DNA of 64,000 nt from Sediminibacterium sp. FEMGT703S. Its GTDB lineage: Bacteria > Bacteroidota > Bacteroidia > Chitinophagales > Chitinophagaceae. Where the stretch lies: the NCBI GenBank assembly GCA_002786355.1, contig PGCO01000003.1, positions 1-64,000 of the forward strand, given 5' to 3'. The position numbers and the translations under genes are program-made. Shown here one piece after another: positions 10,805-20,315 of the stretch (its first letter is position 1; each line of letters begins with the position of its first letter). The notes beneath the pieces are model-generated. The model was given only the letters and a program-made list of their open reading frames with translations. It made no database searches and had not been told where the DNA came from.

Positions 10805-11569
10805 TTAATTATTCAATTTAATAAAACCCCCATCAATAGGATAATCACTGCCTGTTATAAATGCAGCTTCTTCACTGGCTAAAAATAAGGCCAATGAAGC
10901 CACTTCTTCTGGTTTACCCATTCTGCCTATTGGTTGAGATTGTGATAGTTTTTCAAATATTTGCGCTTGTTGATCAGGATAGTTTTTTTCGATAAAGCCG
11001 TCTACAAAGGGCGTATGTACCCTGGCAGGTGAAATAGAATTGCAGCGAATATTTTCTTTTAAATAATCTTTTGCTACTGACAATGTCATTGCCATTACGG
11101 CGCCTTTAGCAGTGGAATAAGCAAACCGATCTGCGATACCAACCCAAGCTGCTATAGATGCCATATTGATAATAGAACCACCACTTTGCTTTCTCAATTG
11201 AGGTATAGCAGCACTAATACAATTATATACCCCCTTTACATTTACTTGCATGATTTTATCAAAATCTGCTTCAGATGTGGTGTCGGCTTTACCAATATGT
11301 GCAATTCCTGCATTATTTACCAAAATATCAATCGCACCAATTTGATTAAAGGTATTCATCACTGATGCGTTCATAGATACATCACAGGCATGCGCATAGG
11401 CAAGTCCTCCCCCTTTTAGAATCTCGTCTACTGTTGAGTTGGCCTGATCCATTGTGAGTTCAATGATATGTACTACGGCACCCTGTTTTGCATATAATTG
11501 TGCAATGGCTTTTCCGATACCGCTACCCCCTCCTGTTATCACGGCTATTTTATGATCTAGTCTAAACAT
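10805..11569 (-). CDS. SDR oxidoreductase, putative 2-keto-3-deoxy-L-fuconate dehydrogenase
   Basis: TGGGSGIGKAIA, NNAG, YSTAK catalytic motif; gene context. Confidence 0.82.
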   Translation of the reverse strand: MFRLDHKIAVITGGGSGIGKAIAQLYAKQGAVVHIIELTMDQANSTVDEILKGGGLAYAHACDVSMNASVMNTFNQIGAIDILVNNAGIAHIGKADTTSEADFDKIMQVNVKGVYNCISAAIPQLRKQSGGSIINMASIAAWVGIADRFAYSTAKGAVMAMTLSVAKDYLKENIRCNSISPARVHTPFVDGFIEKNYPDQQAQIFEKLSQSQPIGRMGKPEEVASLALFLASEEAAFITGSDYPIDGGFIKLNN

Positions 11570-11584
11570 TTGTCTAAATTAATT

Positions 11585-13240
11585 TTATAAACTTACTCCT
11601 CTTTTCCAAGGAATAAAATCATCTTGATTTAATTGCACCGCTTTGGGAATGATGATGCCACTTGCTGCATTGATACAATATTCAAAAATAACTTCCCCCA
11701 TTTCTTCTATTGTTTTTTCACCACTGATTACAGGCCCACAATCTATATCAATAATATCGCTCATCTTTTTAGCTAATACTGCATTTGTAGCCACTTTAAT
11801 AACAGGACATACTGGATTTCCTGTTGGAGTACCTAATCCTGTTGTAAACAGTATTAAAGTTGCTCCTGCTGCTGCTTTTCCGGTAGTAGCTTCAACATCA
11901 TTGCCGGGTGTACAGACTAAACTTAATCCTGGCTTTGTAGCTGGTTCTGTATAATCTAATACATCAACTACTGGTGCAGTGCCTCCCTTTTTTGCAGCTC
12001 CTGCACTTTTCATTGCATCGGTTATCAATCCATCTTTGATATTACCTGGTGAAGGATTCATATAAAATCCTGAACCCACTTGATGCGCCAATGCATCATA
12101 GGATTGCATTAATTGAATAAATTTTTGAGCAATAGTTTCATTCACACATCGATCAATTAGGTTTTGCTCTACCCCACATAGTTCAGGAAACTCTGCTAGT
12201 AAAACTTTTCCACCTAAGGCAACCAATAAATCTGCTGCATAACCCACAGCAGGATTAGCAGAAACACCGCTAAATCCGTCACTTCCGCCACATTTTACAC
12301 CAATGGTTAATTTACTTAAAGGCGCAGGTTGTCTTTGCTTATGATTAATTTGAATCAGCCCTTCAAAAGTTTGTTTAATTGAATGCGCAATTAATTGTTC
12401 TTCACTTTCAGATTCTTGTTGTTCAAAAACATATAATGGTTTATCAAATAGTGGATTTTGAATCTTAATATCATTCACTAAATGTTGAACTTGTAAATGC
12501 TGACATCCTAAGCTTAATACTGTAATGCCCCCAACATTGGGATGATTGGCATAAGATGCCAACAACGCACTCAATGTAGCAGCATCTTGTCTTGTACCCC
12601 CACATCCTCCTTGGTGGTTTAAGAATTTTATGCCATCTACATTTTTAAATACTCTGTTGATATTGGCAGTAGGTGTTAAACTAATATTGACTGAGTCAAG
12701 GCTTTGGCCATTTTTAAAAGCAGTTAATAAATCTTGTGTATAGCGTAAATATTTATCCGATACAGCATATCCTAATTGATGATGCAAAGCCTCTTTAATA
12801 ACATCTAAGTTTCTATTCTCACAAAATACGGTAGGAATAAATAACCAATAATTAGCAGTTCCTACTTGGCCATCGTTTTGATAATATCCATTAAATGTGG
12901 TGTGTGCATATTTTGAAACATCAGGTGCCTGCCAATGATAAGACACCCCCCTGTATCCATAGGGTTCAGCAGCGTGTTTTAAATTATCTGTAGTCATTAA
13001 ACTGCCTTTCAAAACATTGGCTTGTATTTTACCAATTAATACCCCATACATAATCACTTCAGCTCCTTCTGGCAGGTCGCTAGTATAAAACTTGTGTTTG
13101 GCTTTTATTGTATCTCTTAATGTATAAACTTGATTTTCAAATTCAACCACTGTATCTTTTTCCAAATCGGTTAATGCAACTAATACATTGTCGGTTGGAT
13201 GCATGCGGATGACTTGTCGGATAATATTATTCTCGTTCAT
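11585..13240 (-). CDS. UxaA-family (altronate dehydratase-like) dehydratase, putative L-fuconate dehydratase
   Basis: N-terminal SAF-like region, HQGGCGGTRQD, PSPGNIKDGLITDAMKSAGAAKKGG; start refined to ATG 13240 (MNENNIIRQ). Confidence 0.8.
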   Translation of the reverse strand: MNENNIIRQVIRMHPTDNVLVALTDLEKDTVVEFENQVYTLRDTIKAKHKFYTSDLPEGAEVIMYGVLIGKIQANVLKGSLMTTDNLKHAAEPYGYRGVSYHWQAPDVSKYAHTTFNGYYQNDGQVGTANYWLFIPTVFCENRNLDVIKEALHHQLGYAVSDKYLRYTQDLLTAFKNGQSLDSVNISLTPTANINRVFKNVDGIKFLNHQGGCGGTRQDAATLSALLASYANHPNVGGITVLSLGCQHLQVQHLVNDIKIQNPLFDKPLYVFEQQESESEEQLIAHSIKQTFEGLIQINHKQRQPAPLSKLTIGVKCGGSDGFSGVSANPAVGYAADLLVALGGKVLLAEFPELCGVEQNLIDRCVNETIAQKFIQLMQSYDALAHQVGSGFYMNPSPGNIKDGLITDAMKSAGAAKKGGTAPVVDVLDYTEPATKPGLSLVCTPGNDVEATTGKAAAGATLILFTTGLGTPTGNPVCPVIKVATNAVLAKKMSDIIDIDCGPVISGEKTIEEMGEVIFEYCINAASGIIIPKAVQLNQDDFIPWKRGVSL

Positions 13241-13242
13241 CA

Positions 13243-14535
13243 TTATTGCAATATTTCTTTTTTGATTGTTCGCATTTTTAGCGCAAATAATAAGACAACA
13301 ATAAAACAAATGAAGGGAATAAAATACCCATTTTGTATACTGCCTGTTTTATCGGAGATAATGCCCAAAATTGGCGGCAGCACTGCTCCCCCTACAATAG
13401 ACATAATGATTAAACTAGAAGCTGGTTTAGTAGCATTACCCAAACCGTTGATTCCTAAAGCAAAAATGGTTGGGAACATGATTGACATAAAGAATGCGAT
13501 TCCGATTAGAGCATAAATCGTAATCATTCCTTTACCATAAATGGCTATTAAAGAAAGTAAGATATTGATTACTGCATAAATGGCTAATAGTTTTACTGGT
13601 TTTATATACTTCATAAAAAAAGTACCTGCAAAACGGCCAATCATAAATGCAGCACCGTAGAATGCAGTATAGGTTGCTGCTTCTTTGTCTGATAAACCTG
13701 CCGAAGTTGCTGCGAAAACTAGGAAAAAGCTACCCACGCAAACTTGTGCTCCTACATAAAAAAACTGTGCAAAAACGGCCCATGCCAATTGTGGATGTTG
13801 AAGCGCGTATAAAAAGCTGTTATTTTCTGAACTTGACTCTTCTTTAATATCTGGCAATGGGGTAAAATAGAAAATGATTGCCATGATTAATATCACAATA
13901 CCAAGAACAACAAATGGTAATTTTACGCTGTTGGTTTCTGTTTGAATAAAAGCCGCTAAAGCATCTCCCGACAACGCACTGATTGCTGCATCTGTTTTAT
14001 CAGAATCGGTTAAAATTAACCATCGCCCTACCAGGGGTGCAATGAATGCAGCTAATCCATTGAAAGACTGTGCCAAATTTAAACGGAAAGCTGCTGTTTC
14101 TGCAGGTCCTAATACAATGGCATAAGGATTGGCAGCTGTTTCTAAAATAGCCAATCCACATGCTATAATGAATAATGCGCCTAAAAAGAATCCATACGTA
14201 TGGGTATTGGCTGCTGGCACAAACAAAAATGCCCCGCATGCAAAAAATAATAATCCAATTATAATTCCTGAACGATAACCATATTTTTTCATGATTAATC
14301 CCGCAGGTATAGCCATCAAAAAATAGGCAATAAAAACTGCTGAATCCACCAAAGAGGATTGCAAAATCGATAGCTGAAAGGTTTTACGTAAGTGCGCAAT
14401 TAATATAGGGTCAATATTGTGCACAAATCCCCAAAAGAAAAACAAGCTGGTAATTAAAATGAATGGAAATAGCCAACCTTTTCGGGCACTTAGGTCATCT
14501 ATATTTTTGTTCCGCATACTTGTTTGTAGTCCCAT
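13243..14535 (-). CDS. fucP: L-fucose:H+ symporter-like MFS transporter (FucP family)
   Basis: FFFWGFVHNIDPILIAHLRKTFQL and 12-TM MFS pattern; start refined to ATG 14535 (14517 also possible). Confidence 0.82.
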   Translation of the reverse strand: MGLQTSMRNKNIDDLSARKGWLFPFILITSLFFFWGFVHNIDPILIAHLRKTFQLSILQSSLVDSAVFIAYFLMAIPAGLIMKKYGYRSGIIIGLLFFACGAFLFVPAANTHTYGFFLGALFIIACGLAILETAANPYAIVLGPAETAAFRLNLAQSFNGLAAFIAPLVGRWLILTDSDKTDAAISALSGDALAAFIQTETNSVKLPFVVLGIVILIMAIIFYFTPLPDIKEESSSENNSFLYALQHPQLAWAVFAQFFYVGAQVCVGSFFLVFAATSAGLSDKEAATYTAFYGAAFMIGRFAGTFFMKYIKPVKLLAIYAVINILLSLIAIYGKGMITIYALIGIAFFMSIMFPTIFALGINGLGNATKPASSLIIMSIVGGAVLPPILGIISDKTGSIQNGYFIPFICFIVVLLFALKMRTIKKEILQ

Positions 14536-14540
14536 AGGAA

Positions 14541-14571
14541 TAAATATAAGGCATATATTTATATATTCAAA
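14541..14571 (-). promoter_or_regulatory. Candidate promoter of the fucose cluster
   Basis: Minus strand TTTG-N19-TATATTTA, 7/8 match to TAnnTTTG, just upstream of fucP. Confidence 0.5.
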
Positions 14572-14628
14572 TACACAATCAATCAAGTTATATTAGACCG
14601 CATTTTAGTTAATTTATAAGCAGTAATA

Positions 14629-15543
14629 ATGAACCAATTTTTAGCACAAATATCAATCGTAGTAGATGATTATGATAGAGCGATCGAATATTACACTAAA
14701 CAATTACATTTTGATTTAATTGAAGATACTAAACTCAGTGAAAGCAAAAGATGGGTAAAAGTAAAGCCAAAAGGGTTGGGAACATGTAGTTTGTTGTTAG
14801 CTAAAGCTGCTACTGATGAACAGCAATCAAGAATTGGTAATCAAACCGGTGGTCGTGTCTTTTTATTCTTACACACCGATGATTTTAAACGCGATTATCA
14901 AAATTTACTAAATCATCAAATTACCATCATAAGAGAACCTAGTAGGGAAATATATGGAACTGTAGCAGTATTTAAAGATTTGTACGGTAATTTATGGGAT
15001 TTAATTGAGCCAGTGAGTCAAATAAATCAAGCAATCTCATCAGCTCAAATTCCAAAATATAGCGAAGTAGATTTAGCGCCTGTTGAAACTAGTTACAAAA
15101 AAGTGCTCTACATTAGCTGGAGTTTCTTTTTTGGTTTAGTTATTAGTATTCTTTTACCAATATTTTATTGGATTGAGTCATTACAGAAATCATGGATTGT
15201 TTTGTCGGTTATTGGAACTATTCTACTATGCATAGTTGTTTTAATAGCATTTATTGAAATTGGATTTAAAAATTTGGCATGGGCATTAAGGGATAAGGAT
15301 ATAATTTTTAAAAAAGGATGGCTTTTTCAATCAACCTATATCATTCCATTTGTTAAAGTGCAGCATTGTGAATTACTTAGTGGGCCTATTGGGAGAAAAT
15401 TTGGTTTAGCTTCCATAAAACTCAATACAGCTGCAAGTAATGATATTGATATTAGCATTAATGGCTTAAAGCAGGATACTGCTGAACAGTTGAAGGCTTT
15501 TATAATTAATAAAATTGAAACTGATGAGCACCAACAAATTTGA
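14629..15543 (+). CDS. Fusion: N-terminal VOC domain plus C-terminal membrane bPH2 (YdbS-like) domain
   Basis: Residues 1-128 match the VOC ORF at 6236; residues ~150-304 have two TM segments followed by IIFKKGWLFQSTYIIPFVKVQHCELLSGPIGRKFGLASIKLNTA, typical of YdbS/DUF304. Confidence 0.8.
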   Translation: MNQFLAQISIVVDDYDRAIEYYTKQLHFDLIEDTKLSESKRWVKVKPKGLGTCSLLLAKAATDEQQSRIGNQTGGRVFLFLHTDDFKRDYQNLLNHQITIIREPSREIYGTVAVFKDLYGNLWDLIEPVSQINQAISSAQIPKYSEVDLAPVETSYKKVLYISWSFFFGLVISILLPIFYWIESLQKSWIVLSVIGTILLCIVVLIAFIEIGFKNLAWALRDKDIIFKKGWLFQSTYIIPFVKVQHCELLSGPIGRKFGLASIKLNTAASNDIDISINGLKQDTAEQLKAFIINKIETDEHQQI

Positions 15544-16999
15544 TTGGTCTGAGCCGCAAAAGCTCTCCCCTGTTGCATTGGTGTTTATTTTAGTCAAAAT
15601 AATCAAAGATAGCTGGCCCCTTGTTTTAATTGCACTAGGTAGAATAATCATCAATGAACAAAATGAAACAAAAAGAAATACCAGCTTTGGTGTGTATTTT
15701 GTTTTAGGAATAACTTTTTTGATATTATTAATACATCTTAAACAATTAATTAATTTTTTCAAATTTCGTATTTACATACAAGGAACTGAATTAATGGTTA
15801 AAAGTGGGTTACTATCGAAATCTATTACCATTGTGCCTATCAATAGAGTACAATCTGTTCACTTAATAGAAAATTACTTGCATAAATTAACCAATACCTG
15901 TAAACTTAAGATTGAAACGGCAGGATCCGAAGCAACCGAAATAGAAATTGAAGCAATTAGCAAAGAGCGAGCGATATCACTTCAAGCATTGTTACAAAAT
16001 GCCGCAATTGAAACGATACAGCAAAAAAATATTGAACAGGTGCAGATTATGGGAATAAGATTTGCAGACGTAATAAAATTAGCCATTTCTGAAAATCATA
16101 TCAGAACATTCTTAATTATACTTGGATTTGCCTATTCAAGAATTGAAGATTTAAAACAATTATTTGGCTATGATGCATCCAATATTATTGATGAGCAAGT
16201 TGAACAAGCCGATTTTTCTACTTTGGGTATTTTGACTTTATTAACTTTTGGCTTATTAGTCACATTAATTGTCTCATTTATTCGAGTATTGCTTCGATAT
16301 AATGAAATGACCATATTTTCTAACAAAAAAGGGTTTCAAATGGAATGGGGATTTTTACAAACCCAACAAAAAATGCTCATTCAAAATAAGGTTCAGTTAA
16401 TTAGTTGGGACAATAATTTTATTCGAAAAGCGCTAGGAATTAAAATCGTTCGGTTTTTTATGACAGGAGAAGACATACTTAAACCAAAACAACATATTCA
16501 GCTACCTATAATGCAATCAGCTTTATTGTATCAATTGATTTCACCTTATCAAGCAATATGGCCTTCGCAAGATGAAAAGCCTAACAGTGTAGACAAAACT
16601 TATGGCTGGAGAGAAACTGTTTTATTTGTACTACCGATAACATTAATAGGTGCTATAGCAATCTATTTTTGGAATCCTGTGTACATAATTATCCCCTTAC
16701 TAATTTTTATTTATTCAACAATTTCAAATTGGGTAAAATATAAAAAATTTCGGTTTTGGATGAATAAGACTACTATCCAAATACAAAAAGGTATTTGGGG
16801 AGAAGAAAACATCTTGCTAAACTTTAATAAAATCCAACAAGTATCTATCAAAACAAGTCCTTTCCAAAGAAGAAAAAACCTTGCTACAATTGAATTGTAT
16901 ACAGCTGGTGAAACTGTTACTATCCCTTTCATACCTAAAGCACAAGCTCAATATATTGCGGATTGGGCATTATTCTGCATCGAATTTAAACAGCAATAA
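15515..16999 (+). CDS. bPH2 domain membrane protein (YdbT-like)
   Basis: Repeated KSGLLSKSITIVPINRVQSVHLIENYLHKLTNTCKLKIETAG type motifs with TM segments; 29-nt overlap with preceding ORF. Confidence 0.82.
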   Translation: MKLMSTNKFDWSEPQKLSPVALVFILVKIIKDSWPLVLIALGRIIINEQNETKRNTSFGVYFVLGITFLILLIHLKQLINFFKFRIYIQGTELMVKSGLLSKSITIVPINRVQSVHLIENYLHKLTNTCKLKIETAGSEATEIEIEAISKERAISLQALLQNAAIETIQQKNIEQVQIMGIRFADVIKLAISENHIRTFLIILGFAYSRIEDLKQLFGYDASNIIDEQVEQADFSTLGILTLLTFGLLVTLIVSFIRVLLRYNEMTIFSNKKGFQMEWGFLQTQQKMLIQNKVQLISWDNNFIRKALGIKIVRFFMTGEDILKPKQHIQLPIMQSALLYQLISPYQAIWPSQDEKPNSVDKTYGWRETVLFVLPITLIGAIAIYFWNPVYIIIPLLIFIYSTISNWVKYKKFRFWMNKTTIQIQKGIWGEENILLNFNKIQQVSIKTSPFQRRKNLATIELYTAGETVTIPFIPKAQAQYIADWALFCIEFKQQ

Positions 17000-17124
17000 T
17001 TGGGAAGATTCCGTTAAAGGAAAAGTATTTTTATACCTTTTAAGAATAAAGCAAAAATTCCCGTTTTAGTGGCATAAAAATTGGTTTTTAATAAGAGAAT
17101 ATTTTTTTCACCAAACCTATTTTT

Positions 17125-18036
17125 ATGAAACGCAATTTTACATTTTTAATCGTTTTAGTTATCCTTGTTAGCTCATGTACAGTAATTCGACAAGGCGAAG
17201 TGGGTGTTAAAAGAAGATTAGGGAAAATTGATCCAGTATTTGTGGAGCAAGGTCCTAAAGGTTATAACCTTCTTACAACAACTATCTTAAAAGTGCCTAC
17301 TCGTTCAATGAATATTGAAGTAAAACCCGACCTGCCTTCTAAAGAGGGTTTAACCATACGTTCTGAAATTTCTATCTTATATAGAATTAAGCCAGAAGCT
17401 GCACCCAAAATTGTTCAAAATATTGGCCTTAATTACGAAAGCGAAGTAATTCTCCCAGTATTTAGATCAGCAGCTGCAGATATTACTTCAAAATTTTTAG
17501 CAAAAGATATGCATAGTGGCGAAAGAGCTCAAATTGAGAGTGCAATTCGCAAACAGATGACGGATATTCTTGAGCCAAGAGGTTTTGTGATCGATAATGT
17601 ATTGATGAAAAGCATTCGTTTACCTGAAGGGTTAGCAAGAACCATTGAAGAAAAATTGCAAGCTGAACAAGATGCACAGCGAATGGAGTTTGTTAAAGAA
17701 AGAGAAAAACGTGATGCAGAAAGAAAAATCATAGAAGCAGAAGGTAAAAAAGAAATTGCCCGCATTCAAGCCGAGGGAGAAAAAAATGCAGCAATCATAC
17801 AAGCTGAAGCAAGAAAACGTATGTTTGAAATTGAAGCTGAAGGTAAAGCAAATGCAATGACCACCGAGGCATTGGCAATCAGAAGAGCCAACGATACAAT
17901 CAATAAAACGTTAACACCAACCATTTTAAAATTAAGACAAATTGAAGCATTTAAATTTTTGTCTAATAGCAACAACAGTAAATTGATTATTACCGATGGT
18001 AAAACTCCATTCTTAAGTTTACCTGAAAAATTTTAA
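17125..18036 (+). CDS. SPFH/band 7 (prohibitin-like) lipoprotein
   Basis: Lipobox VSSC; GEVGVKRRLGKID...; long charged coiled coil with EAEGKKEIARIQAEGEKNAAIIQAEA. Confidence 0.9.
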   Translation: MKRNFTFLIVLVILVSSCTVIRQGEVGVKRRLGKIDPVFVEQGPKGYNLLTTTILKVPTRSMNIEVKPDLPSKEGLTIRSEISILYRIKPEAAPKIVQNIGLNYESEVILPVFRSAAADITSKFLAKDMHSGERAQIESAIRKQMTDILEPRGFVIDNVLMKSIRLPEGLARTIEEKLQAEQDAQRMEFVKEREKRDAERKIIEAEGKKEIARIQAEGEKNAAIIQAEARKRMFEIEAEGKANAMTTEALAIRRANDTINKTLTPTILKLRQIEAFKFLSNSNNSKLIITDGKTPFLSLPEKF

Positions 18037-18873
18037 TTAAGGATTACAACGGTCGCAATACATAGGGTCTTCTGTGGTTTTACCGTTAGGAAATAAGTCC
18101 TCTTTTGTAAAACCACAGTGACTACAAACGGATATGTGGGCAATAGTAGATTTTGTGGGCATACCACATAAACTACAACTCAATCCAGCTCTAAAGTCTG
18201 TAATGTCGAATCCAGGCATCTCACAATGAGGACATGTTGAATGAACTTTTGTGACAAGTTTTCTGGCAAGCACTTCAATGACAGACATTCTTGTAGGATT
18301 GTATATTGCCCGCATATCCGTTTCTACTTGTACCCTCAAGCTGTGTTGTTTTAACTGGTTAAACAACTGAATTAATTCATCTTGATCAATAATTCCTTTA
18401 TGTATGGTATTTTGATCATCATTTATTCCTTTTAGAATTAAACCATGTGATGGAAAACCAACCATTAATGCAAAGTCAAGTAATTCTTTTTCAGTTTGAA
18501 TGACTTTTGAATTAAAATTAGTCTTGGTACTTAATTCTCTGCAGACAATTTCTATATTATTTTTTGAATCAATCAACAAAAGGAATTCATCGTCGGCCTG
18601 TATAAAAAATATACTCGGATGTGGGCCAAAAGATCCTTCGCTAGCAATTCCTATATCGCAACCAGTCAACTCCATTGCTTTTAAGCATTTTTGCCTTGCG
18701 GTTTCGATTGGATCATGTTTACGTTCAATTTCACCTGAAAAAGTACCCCATTGATCTGAATTGAAATGTTCAGGAAGTATACATTTAACCCCTAATCCAG
18801 ATTCTAAAATGGGCGCGATTACTTGTTCTTTTTTGTGCATGGTTGCAATCACAAGCCTTCTGTCTTTAAACAT
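18037..18873 (-). CDS. DUF6671-like protein with C-terminal zinc-ribbon pair
   Basis: CPHCEMPGFDITDFRAGLSCSLCG...CSHCGFTKEDLF...CDRCNP; ATG at 18873. Confidence 0.7.
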   Translation of the reverse strand: MFKDRRLVIATMHKKEQVIAPILESGLGVKCILPEHFNSDQWGTFSGEIERKHDPIETARQKCLKAMELTGCDIGIASEGSFGPHPSIFFIQADDEFLLLIDSKNNIEIVCRELSTKTNFNSKVIQTEKELLDFALMVGFPSHGLILKGINDDQNTIHKGIIDQDELIQLFNQLKQHSLRVQVETDMRAIYNPTRMSVIEVLARKLVTKVHSTCPHCEMPGFDITDFRAGLSCSLCGMPTKSTIAHISVCSHCGFTKEDLFPNGKTTEDPMYCDRCNP

Positions 18874-18883
18874 ATTCACTCTG

Positions 18884-20224
18884 TTATGAATTGGATAAAG
18901 CTTTGCCTCGAATATTTTCTACAATAATCCCATTTTCATATACAAGTTGGCCATTCACAAATGTTTTTCTTATGGTCGAATTAAACTGAGTTCCTTCTAA
19001 AGGAGACCAACCACATTTATACAATATATTTTCTTTACTTACTACCCAGCTTTCTTCAAAATCTACAAGCACTAAATCTGCATAATAACCTTCTTTGATA
19101 AATCCTCTTTTTGCAATGTTGTAAATAAGTGCAGGATTATGGCACATTTTTTCAACTATTTTTTCCATTGAAATAACCCCTTCTTGATAAAATGACAACA
19201 TACAACTTAGTGTATGTTGCACCATTGGAGCACCAGATTTTGATTCAAAATAAGGGACATCTTTCTCTTCGAGTAAATGAGGTGCATGATCGGTGGTAAT
19301 CATATCTATCTTATCTTCTAACAATGCCTTCATAAGACCATTTTTGTCTTTCATCGATTTTATGGCAGGATTCCATTTGATGCGCATTCCTAACTTTTCG
19401 TAATCAATGTCAGAAAACCACAGATGATGAACAGATACTTCACAAGTAATATTCTTTTCTGTTAAAGGTAAATCGTTGCGGAATAAATGCGTTTCTGCTT
19501 CTGTTGATAAATGCAATATATGTAAACGCGCATTGTACTTGTTAGCAATATCGATTGCATCTTTTGAAGCAGCATAACAAGCTGCTTCGCTACGAATGAT
19601 CGGATGCATTTTCGCCGGGATATTGTCTCCAAACTCTTCCTTAAATTTTATTTCATTGGCTTCAATGATGGCTTCTTTTTCAGCATGGATTGCAATCAAA
19701 GATTTAGATCTTGAAAAAATCTGATCCATTAAATCATTATTGTCAGCTAGTATATTTCCTTTCCCTGAAAAATATAGTCCATCATCGGTTATCATTATGT
19801 ACTGCGTTGTATCACTTGCAAGTAGAACATCCATATTACTTGCACTAATTCCCATTGCAAAGCCATAATTAATAGCTGAATTTGCCGATGCAATTTCATA
19901 TTTCTGTTTAAGTAGTTCATTCGTCAACACATTTGGTACCGTATTGGGCATATCAATAAATGAAGTTACCCCTCCTGCTGCTGCTGCCCTAGATTCAGAA
20001 AAAATATCTCCTTTATTACTTAAACCAGGTTCTCTAAAATGAACCTGTGCATCAATTACACCTGGCAAAAGATATTTACCGGTTCCATTTATTACAAGGA
20101 AATCATCCTGAGGTTGAATCAATCCGATTTTCTGTATGTATTCATTATAAAATAAAACATCTGTTATTTGAATCTCACCTTCATTTACAACAGCAACATT
20201 TTTAATTAAATATTTAACACTCAT
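18884..20224 (-). CDS. pyrC: Dihydroorotase
   Basis: LLPGVIDAQVHFREPG, KGDIFSESRAAAAGGVTSFIDMPNT, TTDHAPHLLEEK; start refined to MSVKYLIKN. Confidence 0.88.
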   Translation of the reverse strand: MSVKYLIKNVAVVNEGEIQITDVLFYNEYIQKIGLIQPQDDFLVINGTGKYLLPGVIDAQVHFREPGLSNKGDIFSESRAAAAGGVTSFIDMPNTVPNVLTNELLKQKYEIASANSAINYGFAMGISASNMDVLLASDTTQYIMITDDGLYFSGKGNILADNNDLMDQIFSRSKSLIAIHAEKEAIIEANEIKFKEEFGDNIPAKMHPIIRSEAACYAASKDAIDIANKYNARLHILHLSTEAETHLFRNDLPLTEKNITCEVSVHHLWFSDIDYEKLGMRIKWNPAIKSMKDKNGLMKALLEDKIDMITTDHAPHLLEEKDVPYFESKSGAPMVQHTLSCMLSFYQEGVISMEKIVEKMCHNPALIYNIAKRGFIKEGYYADLVLVDFEESWVVSKENILYKCGWSPLEGTQFNSTIRKTFVNGQLVYENGIIVENIRGKALSNS

Positions 20225-20315
20225 AAGTAATGAATTGTCAACAAAAATGAGCATTATTGAACATATTTCCATGTCTCCATCCAATTTTAATACCTTCACA
20301 GCTGAAAATTGATAT

